A DNA stretch of 37,897 nt from CAWIHA01 sp963835855 (GTDB lineage Bacteria; Acidobacteriota; Terriglobia; Bryobacterales; Bryobacteraceae): positions 1 through 37,897 of the forward strand of contig CAWIHA010000016.1 in assembly GCA_963835855.1 (NCBI GenBank). The letters are read 5' to 3'. Both the position numbers and the translations under genes were made by a program. Shown here in pieces: positions 8,187-15,921 of the stretch (positions within the stretch are counted from its first letter, which is position 1; every line of letters starts with the position of its first letter). The notes beneath the pieces were generated by a model. That model saw only the letters and a list, made by a program, of their open reading frames with translations, was not told where the DNA came from and did not search any database.

Positions 8187-9473
8187 TCAACGCAGCGGAG
8201 GGAGCTGGAGAATGGGGATCGGGTTGCGCTGACCAGCTTTCCCGGGCGTCGGGTCGGGCAGCATGCAGGAGTTCGCTGCGCTGACCGGGCAGTTCAGACT
8301 GATGGGGCAATTGTGCTGGCACTCGAGGGAGGTTTTGAAGCGCTCCCCGGTGCAGCGGCAGGTGAAGTGGCAATCGGATTCGGCCTTCTTCAGGAGATCG
8401 TTGAGCATCTTTATCTCAATCTGGTAAGCCGCAATCTCCTCCTTGGCCTTGCCGACCGGGGTCAGAAGGATGGGGCCGCCCTTAGAGCCGCCGTGCTGCC
8501 GCTTCTGGCAGGCCTGGATATGGACGGCTTCGTGGCTCAGAGCGATGGTATACAGTTCCGGGCACGGCATGGCCTCTTCGAACCTGGCCGCAGCGGCGTT
8601 ATCCATCTGGCAGGTGAGCGTGCCGGTTCCAATCTCCACACCGGTGCTTTCTTCGAAGCCGCACTCATGGGGGACTTCGATGCCAGCCGTCATTTCGGTT
8701 TCTTTTTCCGCGTAATTGGCATACAGCTTGAATAAGTAGGCCTTGTCCTCCAGGCTCATCGAGCTGCTATCCAGAGAATCGACAGGAACGCGATTCCCGC
8801 TTGCATCCGTCTGAAAGTAGAATTTTCCATACTCTGCGGCCATCTTGCCGTAGATTTCCTGGAGAGCCTGCTTTTGCTGGATCAGAGCCTTGATGCAAGG
8901 CACATAGGTGCAGGTGGCGCAACTTTCCTTTTTTCCCTGGCTCGAGGCATTGGCCTTCGACGCCTGGTCCCGCTTCGGGGCGGCCTGGTTAGCGGGGGGA
9001 GAGGTTTGGCTCTGCTGTGCCGGCATGGAACCGGCATTCAAGGCGGATGAAGACTGGGCGGCTGCGCCTGCCTGGGAGCAACCGGGCGCCTGCTTCTGCC
9101 ACGTTGACGTGCCTGGGCCAGGGGTGCCGTCGAGGGCTTTGAACGGCAGCGTCAGCGTGCATCCGGCCAAAGCAAACGGCTGTTTGGCCGCCTCCCATTC
9201 CATTTCCTTGAACTCGATGGTAATGAGGCCCGCTTGGGCCGAGTATTTCCCGGTGTCGGCAACCTGCTCTCCCGGCTGCACAGCGCTCATGGAAAGAGTT
9301 CCTGAATTGCCCCCTTTGAAGCTGAGCGTGACGACGGCGCCTTTTTTGGGAACCGTGCCATCCGAGTCCCTGACCAGGACATATGTGCCTTGAAGCCCCT
9401 GGCCAAATGCCAGCGGGAGCAGGCTGCCGACCAATAAAATTCCCAAAGCAACCCGGAACAGGATTTTGACCAT
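8187..9473 (-). CDS. Secreted cysteine-rich HExxH protein, possible metallopeptidase
   Basis: A 428-residue exported protein. Residues 1-24 are a signal peptide (ending LAFGQ). Residues about 25-125 form a beta-rich domain (GTYVLVRDSDGTVP...). Next come a low-complexity Ala/Gln/Ser/Pro linker (about 130-180) and a C-terminal domain with many cysteines. That domain holds HEAVH at residues 314-318, followed 27-28 residues later by a paired Glu in KEEIAAYQ. The HExxH...ExxAY arrangement is how zincin metallopeptidases bind zinc, so a peptidase or a relic of one is plausible. I do not recognise the family. The cysteines suggest disulfides outside the cytoplasm. Confidence 0.7.
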   Translation of the reverse strand: MVKILFRVALGILLVGSLLPLAFGQGLQGTYVLVRDSDGTVPKKGAVVTLSFKGGNSGTLSMSAVQPGEQVADTGKYSAQAGLITIEFKEMEWEAAKQPFALAGCTLTLPFKALDGTPGPGTSTWQKQAPGCSQAGAAAQSSSALNAGSMPAQQSQTSPPANQAAPKRDQASKANASSQGKKESCATCTYVPCIKALIQQKQALQEIYGKMAAEYGKFYFQTDASGNRVPVDSLDSSSMSLEDKAYLFKLYANYAEKETEMTAGIEVPHECGFEESTGVEIGTGTLTCQMDNAAAARFEEAMPCPELYTIALSHEAVHIQACQKRQHGGSKGGPILLTPVGKAKEEIAAYQIEIKMLNDLLKKAESDCHFTCRCTGERFKTSLECQHNCPISLNCPVSAANSCMLPDPTPGKAGQRNPIPILQLPPLR

Positions 9474-9536
9474 GATGCATGATACCGCAGCAGCCGGGGA
9501 GAAACGGATGGCATCCCAAGGCGGGATTCTGGCTGG

Positions 9537-10175
9537 TCACTTGGGCGCGCCGACAGCGATGAGGGACTTAGTGAATCCGAGGAGGCGCTCTTTACGAATG
9601 GCTGCGCCGGGAAACAGCTTGCGCAGGTCCTGGGGCCCGAGGAGCCGGACATCGTTCAGAAAGTGATTCAGGTAATACTCTCTTTCGGCGGCGCGGGGCC
9701 GCGCGACCCACTGCCAAACGGTGAAGCGCCGGATGATACGCGCGCACCAGGCGCGTGGCAGGAAGTGGACGAAGGGGGTGAGCAAGTGGGACTCCAGCCA
9801 GAAAAACCGGTTCGGCGTTTGCGCCCAGTAACTCTTTCCGACACGGCTGATTTCCCGGGCGAACCGCTGCTGGTTTTCGGCGGCGCCGAGATGCTCGATG
9901 ACTGAGTTGCTGAAGACGATATCGAAGGCGCGGTCGCGAAACGGGAGGGCGCGGCCGTCGGCTGCGACGCAATCGAAACCGGACCAAAAGGCCTCGCGGG
10001 CGCGCGGCATGTTGACGAAAGTGAGGCGCGGGCGGAGGGGCAAGGACTCCCAGATCGACGGCGTGCCGCCAACATCGAGGATGCGCGTATGGGCGGTGAT
10101 CTGGAAGGTGGCGGCGAAGGCCGACATGCGTGAGGACCGGAAGCGGCGTTGCAGGGCGTTGAAGAGGCGGTTCAT
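9537..10175 (-). CDS. Class I SAM-dependent methyltransferase
   Basis: About 212 residues from ATG 10175. The SAM-binding motif I is ILDVGGTPSIW, the acidic motif II region is CVAADGRALPF, and the post-motif is FDIVFSNSVIEHLG, the typical methyltransferase_11 layout. The C-terminal half holds membrane-like helices (HLLTPFVHFLP, WQWVARP) often seen in methyltransferases acting on lipids or quinones; the substrate is not evident. The frame extends upstream to a GTG at 10301, but that extension is basic and Pro/Ala rich and overlaps the promoter region of the divergent tetR gene, so I prefer 10175. No clear SD. Confidence 0.8.
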   Translation of the reverse strand: MNRLFNALQRRFRSSRMSAFAATFQITAHTRILDVGGTPSIWESLPLRPRLTFVNMPRAREAFWSGFDCVAADGRALPFRDRAFDIVFSNSVIEHLGAAENQQRFAREISRVGKSYWAQTPNRFFWLESHLLTPFVHFLPRAWCARIIRRFTVWQWVARPRAAEREYYLNHFLNDVRLLGPQDLRKLFPGAAIRKERLLGFTKSLIAVGAPK

Positions 10176-10327
10176 GGGCGGCGGTAAAGCGTCCAAGCGA
10201 AATTGTAACCCGATCCCGCTGACGGCGCCCGGCGCGGAGGCGATGACGCCGGCGGGACGGGCGGGCGCGCGTCGTAGGTGAAGTGCAATCAGAGGGAGCA
10301 CATGGCAAGGCTGAGGTGGCGGGGTGC

Positions 10328-10350
10328 TATCATACTAACCGGTTGGTATG
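10328..10350 (+). promoter_or_regulatory. TetR-type operator overlapping a -10 box and the start codon
   Basis: CATACTAACC|GGTTGGTATG (10331-10350) is a 20-bp inverted repeat with 9 of 10 pairs matching and an AACCGGTT centre. It includes the ATG of the tetR gene (10348-10350). A possible -10 box, TATCAT (10328-10333), overlaps its left edge. A repressor bound here would block its own transcription, the usual TetR-family autoregulation. There is no SD, so the mRNA leader would be only about 7 nt. Confidence 0.7.
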
Positions 10351-10953
10351 TCAGCAGCCGCCGCAAGCGCAAAGGCACAGAAGAGCACTGAAACCCGTGA
10401 GGCGATCCTGGCCGCGTCGCTTAAGCTCTTTGCCAGGAATGGCTTCGCGAGCACATCCATGGACGACATCGCACGCGCGGCGGGCCTCACCAAAGGGGCC
10501 CTCTACTGGCATTTCACGAGCAAGGAAACGCTTTTTCAAGCCATCCTCGGGCGCATGCGCAGCCGCTGGCTGGCGGTCGTTTTTCAGGCTGTGCCGGAGG
10601 AAGGTTCCGCGTCCAGAAGGCTAGAGGCGCTGTTTGAGGGTTTCCTCGAATTGTTTTCCAAGGACCCGCAGATAGGCCCTTTCCTGCAACGCGTTTTGCT
10701 GGACGATGACGAAGAGTTCAGCCCGCAAGCCGGACGGCTGTTCCGGCTGACGGCCCGTTTCATCGCCCGGATTCTCGACGACGGGAAACGGGGAGGAGAG
10801 TTCCGTGGGGACATCGATTGCTTGGCGACCGCACATGCGGTTGTGGGAGCCCTGCTGGGAGCCAACCAGCAAAGTCTTGCCGCCCGCCGGTTAATGCGGA
10901 AGGCGCTCCTGGAGGAGGCCAAGCAGATGACGCTGGCTCGAGTCCGCCGATAG
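10348..10953 (+). CDS. TetR/AcrR-family transcriptional regulator
   Basis: 201 residues, the normal family length. The N-terminal helix-turn-helix is classic: REAILAASLKLFARNGF, then TSMDDIARAAGLTKGALYW, then HFTSKETLFQAIL. The C-terminal ligand/dimer domain is all-helical and resembles AcrR-type regulators of efflux pumps (VVGALLGANQQSL), though no pump gene is adjacent. The neighbour is the divergent methyltransferase gene (start about 173 nt away). The operator at its start codon implies autorepression, and the divergent gene may be co-regulated. Confidence 0.92.
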   Translation: MSAAAASAKAQKSTETREAILAASLKLFARNGFASTSMDDIARAAGLTKGALYWHFTSKETLFQAILGRMRSRWLAVVFQAVPEEGSASRRLEALFEGFLELFSKDPQIGPFLQRVLLDDDEEFSPQAGRLFRLTARFIARILDDGKRGGEFRGDIDCLATAHAVVGALLGANQQSLAARRLMRKALLEEAKQMTLARVRR

Positions 10954-11142
10954 TTGTGGCGGCGTGGGTAGTGGACGGTGGATGGTGGGGAGCGGGCTGG
11001 GGAGCGTAAATCATGGAGCGGGGCACCGCGACGGCGCGACGCAGGGTGGTGGGGCTTTGGCGCTCTGACACATTATCGACGCAGAACCGGCTGCACGCGT
11101 AAACTATAAGAAAAAGATCGCGGCAACCGCGCGGCGGGCGCC

Positions 11143-11337
11143 TAACGTGCTGAGTTAGAAGTTCATGGAAGAAGTTCCGGTTGTGGGCGGGGCCCCTGTC
11201 CCACGGCCGACGCCCTCGCCGGACTTGTTTGCGGGGTTCAAATGGGTTTTGTGGAGAGCCGGACCAGGGGGTCCGGCGCGGACGTGGACGTCCGCCCCAC
11301 GAGGACTTATGTTGTGAATTTGTAAGTCAGGACACTA
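11143..11337. mobile_element. MITE-like element with imperfect terminal inverted repeats
   Basis: About 195 bp with no coding capacity. The left end (TAACGTGCTGAGTTAGAAG, then TTC) and the reverse complement of the right end (TAGTGTCCTGACTTACAAA, then TTC) match at 16 of 22 positions, and both begin with TA. The interior has two strong hairpins (CCGGACC...GGTCCGG and GGACG...CGTCC). Related copies lie at 15772-15921 (right part) and 25001-25080 (left end, inverted). It sits in a gene-free stretch (10954-11589). In the 190 nt before it I see nothing further, and after it there is one REP-like core (11392-11415). No transposase is in the window. TA ends would fit an IS630/mariner-type parent, but that is a guess. 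Confidence 0.65.
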
Positions 11338-11391
11338 GCGTGCTGTCTGGGAAGTTCGCTTACCGCTTGCTGAGGCGCGCGGCCCGGAACG

Positions 11392-11415
11392 GAGCCGCGA
11401 CCGTCAGAGAGCGGT
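11392..11415. repeat. REP-like hairpin, inverted copy
   Basis: GAGCCGCGACCGTCAGAGAGCGGT is given here in two parts: GAGCCGCGACCG and TCAGAGAGCGGT. It is the reverse complement of the ACCGCTCC...CGGTCGCGGCTC core found at seven other sites, with two to three base changes. Confidence 0.6.
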
Positions 11416-11589
11416 CTCAAGAGATTTCGGAGACACGACGCTAGCGGCAGTGAGGCGCGGTACAGGGAAAGCAGGAACGGGCCGCGCTTGTTTGCCTGGG
11501 CGGCGCTCAGCGCGCGGCAGACGCCTGCGGCGATTGCGCACGCACTGGGCTGAGGGAACGGTGACGCTTCGTTTCCCAAAGGAGGATGG

Positions 11590-12456
11590 ATGTCGCAGGA
11601 TGCGCATGGGGCGGAGGAACGCGCCGGGACGGCGGTGGAGAATTTGCCGGCGGCGCCGCTGACGCTCGAAGGGGCCAGCGTGCTGCACCAGATGTTCCGG
11701 GTGCGGTGGCCGGCGTGGAAGGCGCTGGGGGGCGGGGAGCGTTCGGAGATTGCGGCCGAGGCGGCGAGGACGCTGGAGGGGATGGAGCGATCAGCGGTGT
11801 ATTCGCTGTTGGGGCACAAAGGCGACCTGATGCTCGTGCACTTCCGCGACTCGTTCGACGAGCTGAACCGCGTGGAACTGCGCCTGGCGCGGCTGAGGCT
11901 CTGGGATTTCCTGGAGCCGACAACGTCGTATCTTTCGGTGATCGAGCTGGGGCTATACGATTCGACGATCAAGCTGTACGCGTCGCTCGCCGAACGCGGC
12001 ATCGAGCCGCACTCGGCGGAATGGAAGGCGGCGGTGGAAGAGCTCCTCGCGGTCCAGCGGAAAGCGATGCAGCCGCGGCTCTATCCGCAGATTCCACCGC
12101 ATCGGTACGTGTGTTTCTACCCGATGGACCGGCGGCGCGGTGAACGGAAGAATTTCTACACCGTGCCGATGGGGGAGCGCGGGCGGATGATGCGCGAGCA
12201 TGGGCTGGTAGGGCGGCGGTATGCGGACCAGGTGCAGCAGATCATCACCGGCTCGATCGGCTTCGACGATTGGGAATGGGGCGTCGATTTGTTCGGTGAG
12301 GACCCGCTGGCGTTCAAGAAACTGATTTACGAGATGCGGTTCGACGAGGTGAGCGCGATATACGCGTTGTTCGGGCCGTTCTACGCCGGAATGCGCGTTC
12401 CGGCGGAGGGGTTAGGCGAGCTGCTGATCGAAGGCAAGCTGCCAGAGCGGGGCTGA
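11590..12456 (+). CDS. hemQ: HemQ-type coproheme decarboxylase (chlorite dismutase family)
   Basis: 288 residues. The C-terminal half carries the family hallmarks: YVCFYPMDRRRGE, then NFYTVPMGERGRMMREHG with the heme-ligand His at residue 204, GRRYADQVQQIITGSIGFDD, WEWGVDLF, and YEMRFDEVSAIYALFGPFY. HemQ converts coproheme III to heme b, the last step of the coproporphyrin-dependent heme route, in the cytoplasm. Its length and the absence of a signal peptide fit HemQ better than respiratory chlorite dismutase. SD AAAGGAGG lies 4 nt before ATG 11590. The first 20 or so residues are poorly conserved, so the true start could be internal. The gene at 12486 follows after 29 nt. Confidence 0.88.
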   Translation: MSQDAHGAEERAGTAVENLPAAPLTLEGASVLHQMFRVRWPAWKALGGGERSEIAAEAARTLEGMERSAVYSLLGHKGDLMLVHFRDSFDELNRVELRLARLRLWDFLEPTTSYLSVIELGLYDSTIKLYASLAERGIEPHSAEWKAAVEELLAVQRKAMQPRLYPQIPPHRYVCFYPMDRRRGERKNFYTVPMGERGRMMREHGLVGRRYADQVQQIITGSIGFDDWEWGVDLFGEDPLAFKKLIYEMRFDEVSAIYALFGPFYAGMRVPAEGLGELLIEGKLPERG

Positions 12457-12485
12457 CCCGAATTCCCATATACGGATGGTGGACA

Positions 12486-13370
12486 ATGAGAAATCCCTTG
12501 GTTTTCCTTCTAGCGGCAGCAACCGCGTTTCCCCAGACGGGAGCAGGTCCTATCAATCCCCGAAGCGGGCTGAACCCCGCTGAAAGCAAGGCTCCGGATC
12601 GCGCTCTTACCACGAGCGAGACCGGTTCGAGCCGACACGGAAGGCGTGTCGTCAACGATGCGCTGGCAGCGCTTGGCGGCGGCCGGTACCTGGCGATGCA
12701 GGACCGCATGGAAACGGGGCGCGGGTATTCGTTCTATCACGAAAAATTGTCGGGCCTCGGACGCGCGACCATTTACACGCGGTATCTGGCGCGGCCGGAA
12801 CCGCCTGTGCCGGGGGCGCTGCTGGTGGAAGAGCGCCAATCGTCCGGGCCGAACGAGCGTAGCGGCGCGGTGCTGTTTACGGGCGGCAAGGCATACGAGA
12901 TCACGTATCGCGGCGCGCGGCCTCTGCTCCAGGAGCGCGCGGACCGGTTCAAAGACTCGACGCTGCACAATGTTTTTTACATTCTGCGCGAGCGGCTGGG
13001 CGAGCCTGGGATGGCCTTCGATTACCGGGGAGCGGACACGATGGACAACCGGCCGGTGGACATTGTAGACATCGGCGACGCGGATAACCGCACGGTCACG
13101 GTGTATTTCGACCAGATCTCGAAGCTGCCGATGCGGCAGGTGTATTACTGGCTCGACCCGAAGACGCGCGACCGCAACGAAGAGGTGACAATTTTCGCGA
13201 AGTTCCGCGATGTGGGCGGCGGGGTCCAATGGCCGTACGACATTCAGCGGATGCGGAACGACGAGAAAATTTACGAGATGTACTCGGATACAGTCGAGAT
13301 CAACAAGGCCCTCGCCAGTAGCATGTTCGAACTGCCGCCGGGTATTCACATGTGGAATCCGGAGCATTAG
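12486..13370 (+). CDS. Periplasmic LolA-like/outer-membrane-lipoprotein-sorting-type protein
   Basis: 294 residues. The short N-terminal signal peptide (MRNPLVFLLAAATAFPQ) is followed by a beta-rich body with the half-barrel style of LolA/LolB-like proteins: YEITYRGARPLLQE, then GEPGMAFDYRGAD, VDIVDIGDADNRTVTVYFD, KLPMRQVYYWLDP and WPYDIQRMRNDEKIYEM. Such proteins are frequent in Acidobacteriota and presumably bind lipid in the periplasm; the exact role is unknown. It lies 29 nt after hemQ on the same strand and may be co-transcribed, though no functional link is obvious. SD GGTGG lies 4 nt upstream. Confidence 0.7.
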   Translation: MRNPLVFLLAAATAFPQTGAGPINPRSGLNPAESKAPDRALTTSETGSSRHGRRVVNDALAALGGGRYLAMQDRMETGRGYSFYHEKLSGLGRATIYTRYLARPEPPVPGALLVEERQSSGPNERSGAVLFTGGKAYEITYRGARPLLQERADRFKDSTLHNVFYILRERLGEPGMAFDYRGADTMDNRPVDIVDIGDADNRTVTVYFDQISKLPMRQVYYWLDPKTRDRNEEVTIFAKFRDVGGGVQWPYDIQRMRNDEKIYEMYSDTVEINKALASSMFELPPGIHMWNPEH

Positions 13371-13451
13371 GCGGCGTGCGCCCAGCATTCTGGGGAGTTC
13401 GGCGATTTTGTAGCTTGTTGCCGAAACGTGTCACCGAAGCGATCTCAAGCG

Positions 13452-14636
13452 CTAGCGCAACTCGAGCGAGCGCACAGCGGCATCGAGCTGGTTGAGGTTG
13501 GGCTTGAACGATTCCGGATGGGCGCGGGTCAGCGCTGCATCGACTCGCTGTTGGAAAGCCGCGGATGACTTCGGGTCGTCTAGGCTTTTGATCTGCTCGC
13601 CGGATAGCCGGAACAGTTCAGGCGGCTCAGCGAGGTATTCAATATCAGCCCACAGCCAGATGAAATACTTCCCATCGTTGGATAGCGCTGCAAAGACGTA
13701 CGTTAGCGGATTCTGAAGCGGGCCAATGTCCTGAGCGTATTGCGCAATCCATCGCAATCCGCGCCAGGATTTGCCATCGAGGCGCTCGATCCTTCCCCAA
13801 TTAAAAAGAGCCGCATCGGGGAGGTCCATTGAAGGCGGCTTGAGTGGATGGGCGCCTGGACGGATACCCCGCTCCAATTCTGCGATGTCTCCCATCCGTG
13901 TGGGATCTGCCTTTTTCAATCCGTCCAGGCGCATGATCGCAAGCCAGAAGCCCTTGCCCTCTGCGGCCAGGCGCGCGGGAAGCTCGGCATCGAGCTCGGG
14001 GACCTCGCAGGAATCGACAGTAGGTGCGTATGGCTTCAGCACGAGCCTGCTTCCTTGCGGAAGCAAGCCTCGGCTAGAGATGCGGTCTGCCGTTATGCCC
14101 GGATCGAGTCTGGGGTCGTGGGCGTCCATCAAAGAGACTCTGAGTCTGTACGGTTTCTCCGATCGCCTAGTCACGACGATGTGATAAATTCCGCTGCGCG
14201 GGAGAACACTCATCCAATGCCACTGCGGGCAATCCTCCGAAGGCAGGCGTGAGGACAAGGCGGCTGGGAATTTCGCATCGGCCAGAAACACGCGCAAATC
14301 GTCGGTTGCGGCGGAGTTGGACTGCGCGCAATCCGGGCAATCGGGATTCACTTCGAGGTGCAGGGTTTGTCCGGCGGTTGCGATGAGTGCGAATACGTCG
14401 AGACCTTTTGCCGGCGCGCGGTCCAGCGTTACGCTCTCACCGGGCGCAACTCGGATGGGAATGGCATTGTTCTTAGGCTGGCTTCCAGAAGGCGCCGGGG
14501 AGAGCAGAAGCACCGCAAGAATGGGTGCGGCCGCAGGCCAGCATTTATGGGGCGGCCGTTTGAACAGCGCGCATGTTACGGCTTCGGCAGTTCGTAGATC
14601 GGACTGCTCAACAATAATGCTTCGGCGTCTCAGCAT
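13452..14636 (-). CDS. Secreted protein with PPC-like domain, unknown function
   Basis: About 394 residues from ATG 14636. A hydrophobic segment near residues 32-48 (PAAAPILAVLLLSPAPSGS) looks like a signal peptide with a long N-terminal region, so the true start may be internal, in front of LFKRPPHK. The next part (SVTLDRAPAKGLDVFALIA, then SGIYHIVVTRRSEKPYRLR) resembles a bacterial pre-peptidase C-terminal (PPC) beta-sandwich. The C-terminal half (YVFAALSNDGKYFIWLWADIEY) is not recognised. The frame stays open upstream to 15098, but those residues are Arg/His/Pro-rich antisense of the mbfA gene and are excluded. Confidence 0.65.
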   Translation of the reverse strand: MLRRRSIIVEQSDLRTAEAVTCALFKRPPHKCWPAAAPILAVLLLSPAPSGSQPKNNAIPIRVAPGESVTLDRAPAKGLDVFALIATAGQTLHLEVNPDCPDCAQSNSAATDDLRVFLADAKFPAALSSRLPSEDCPQWHWMSVLPRSGIYHIVVTRRSEKPYRLRVSLMDAHDPRLDPGITADRISSRGLLPQGSRLVLKPYAPTVDSCEVPELDAELPARLAAEGKGFWLAIMRLDGLKKADPTRMGDIAELERGIRPGAHPLKPPSMDLPDAALFNWGRIERLDGKSWRGLRWIAQYAQDIGPLQNPLTYVFAALSNDGKYFIWLWADIEYLAEPPELFRLSGEQIKSLDDPKSSAAFQQRVDAALTRAHPESFKPNLNQLDAAVRSLELR

Positions 14637-14743
14637 GTTAGAAGCATGCCACGAATCGACGGCCGGCGCCGTTGGCAAGGCGGACAAGAACCTGAGGGCG
14701 GATTGCGCGGCGTGAACAGCCAAGTGCGTGAGCAGGTTCCTAC

Positions 14744-15700
14744 TTACGAGCTGCCGATGAGGATGCCGGTGAGGAAGACCAGCGCGCCGCCCAGGCCGAC
14801 CTGCAACGCCGCGGAGAGGGGCGGGGTTTCCATGTAGCGGTGGCGGACCCAGGAAATTACGCTCAACTCGATCAGGACGACGAGCGCGGCGGCGGTCATG
14901 GCGATGCGGAAATTCGAGATCAGGAACGGCAAGGTGTGGCCGAGGCCGCCGAGAGCGGTCATCAAACCGCAGATCAGCCCGCGCGCCCAGGGGTGCCCGC
15001 GTCCGGTGAGGCTTCCATCGTCGGAAAGCGCCTCGGCAAAGCCCATGCTGATGCCGGCGCCGATGGAGGCGGCCATGCCCACCAGAAAGGCGTCCCAACT
15101 GTTGCGGGTCGCAATCGCCGCGGCGAAGACGGGTGCGAGCGTGGATACCGAGCCATCCATGAGACCGGCCAGACCGGGCTGCACGATCTGAAGCAAGAAC
15201 AGGCGGCGGTTGGCTTCGTCTTCCTCGCGCTTGATATCGGGACGCAGCTTATCTTTTTCGAGCGCCTCGGCGCGGTTCTCGTGCGAACGCTCCTCCTGAG
15301 CGAGGTCGTCGAGCAACTGGCGCACGCCGGCGTCCTGGGTCCGGGCGGCCGCTTTTTCGTAGAAGCGGCGGCTCTCGACCTCCATCGTGCTGGCCTGCTT
15401 GCGGACCGCATCCAGGCCGAGCGGGCGGACGAGCCAGACGGGGGTGCGGTTGACAAACCCCTTGATGTCCTGCCGCCGGATGAGCGGAATGTGTTCGCCG
15501 AACTTCCGCCGATAGAGCTCGATGAGTCTGCGCCGGTGGCCGGATTCTTCGGCGCGCATGCCGTCGAAGACGGCCGCGGAGGCCGGGAAACTTTGCCGCA
15601 AACCTTCAGCGTAATCGGCGTAGACGCGCTCATCCTCCTCCTCAAGGGAGATGGCGAGCGCGAGGATCTCGCGTTCCGAGAGACTATCGAAGTTCCGCAT
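14744..15700 (-). CDS. mbfA: MbfA-type iron exporter: ferritin-like domain fused to VIT1/CCC1 membrane domain
   Basis: 318 residues. Residues about 1-145 form a ferritin-like four-helix bundle with the di-iron ligands EEEDERVYADY, EESGHRRRL, EVESRRFYEKA and EERSHENRAE (paired ExxH motifs). Residues about 170-318 are a VIT1/CCC1-type transporter with five membrane helices (GLAGLMDGSVSTLAPVFAA, GMAASIGAGISMGFAEALS, and so on). In alpha-proteobacteria MbfA exports iron from the cytoplasm and protects against iron and peroxide stress; the ferritin part senses or delivers Fe. The same role is likely here. ATG 15700 has only a weak upstream SD. No iron-regulator site is evident. Confidence 0.88.
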   Translation of the reverse strand: MRNFDSLSEREILALAISLEEEDERVYADYAEGLRQSFPASAAVFDGMRAEESGHRRRLIELYRRKFGEHIPLIRRQDIKGFVNRTPVWLVRPLGLDAVRKQASTMEVESRRFYEKAAARTQDAGVRQLLDDLAQEERSHENRAEALEKDKLRPDIKREEDEANRRLFLLQIVQPGLAGLMDGSVSTLAPVFAAAIATRNSWDAFLVGMAASIGAGISMGFAEALSDDGSLTGRGHPWARGLICGLMTALGGLGHTLPFLISNFRIAMTAAALVVLIELSVISWVRHRYMETPPLSAALQVGLGGALVFLTGILIGSS

Positions 15701-15771
15701 AGTTATCTTGAAGGTGCCATGCCGGGGGAGGGGATGGCAACTCAGAGGAGAGCGCGCGACCCGTCCAGGCG

Positions 15772-15921
15772 GGGCGGGCCATGTCCCAGGGCCGAAGCCC
15801 TCGCCGGCCTTGTTTGGGGGTTCAAATGAGTTTTGCGGAGAGCCGGACCAGGGGGTCCGGCGCGGACGTGGGCGTCCGCCCCACCAGGGCTTATGTTGTG
15901 AATTTGTAACTCAGGACACTA
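15772..15921. mobile_element. MITE-like element copy, right part; its end supplies a stop codon
   Basis: Matches the 11190-11337 part of the element at 11143-11337. The last 31 nt differ at one position, and the two interior hairpins are conserved. The left terminal part is replaced by other sequence (a segment with ACTCAGAGGAGAGCGCGC at 15740-15757, which recurs at 18787-18804). The outer end read on the minus strand begins TAGTGTCCTGAGTTAC, and this TAG is the in-frame stop codon of the phosphatase gene at 15919-17349. Confidence 0.65.

Noticed and set aside
13398..13425. Weak inverted repeat TTCGGC...GCCGAA between converging genes
   Set aside because: Only a 6-bp stem with a 16-nt loop and no T-run; not convincing as a terminator.
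13452..15098. 548-codon frame extending the secreted protein upstream
   Set aside because: The first 154 codons lie on top of mbfA and are Arg/His/Pro-rich. The real start is at 14636 or further inside.
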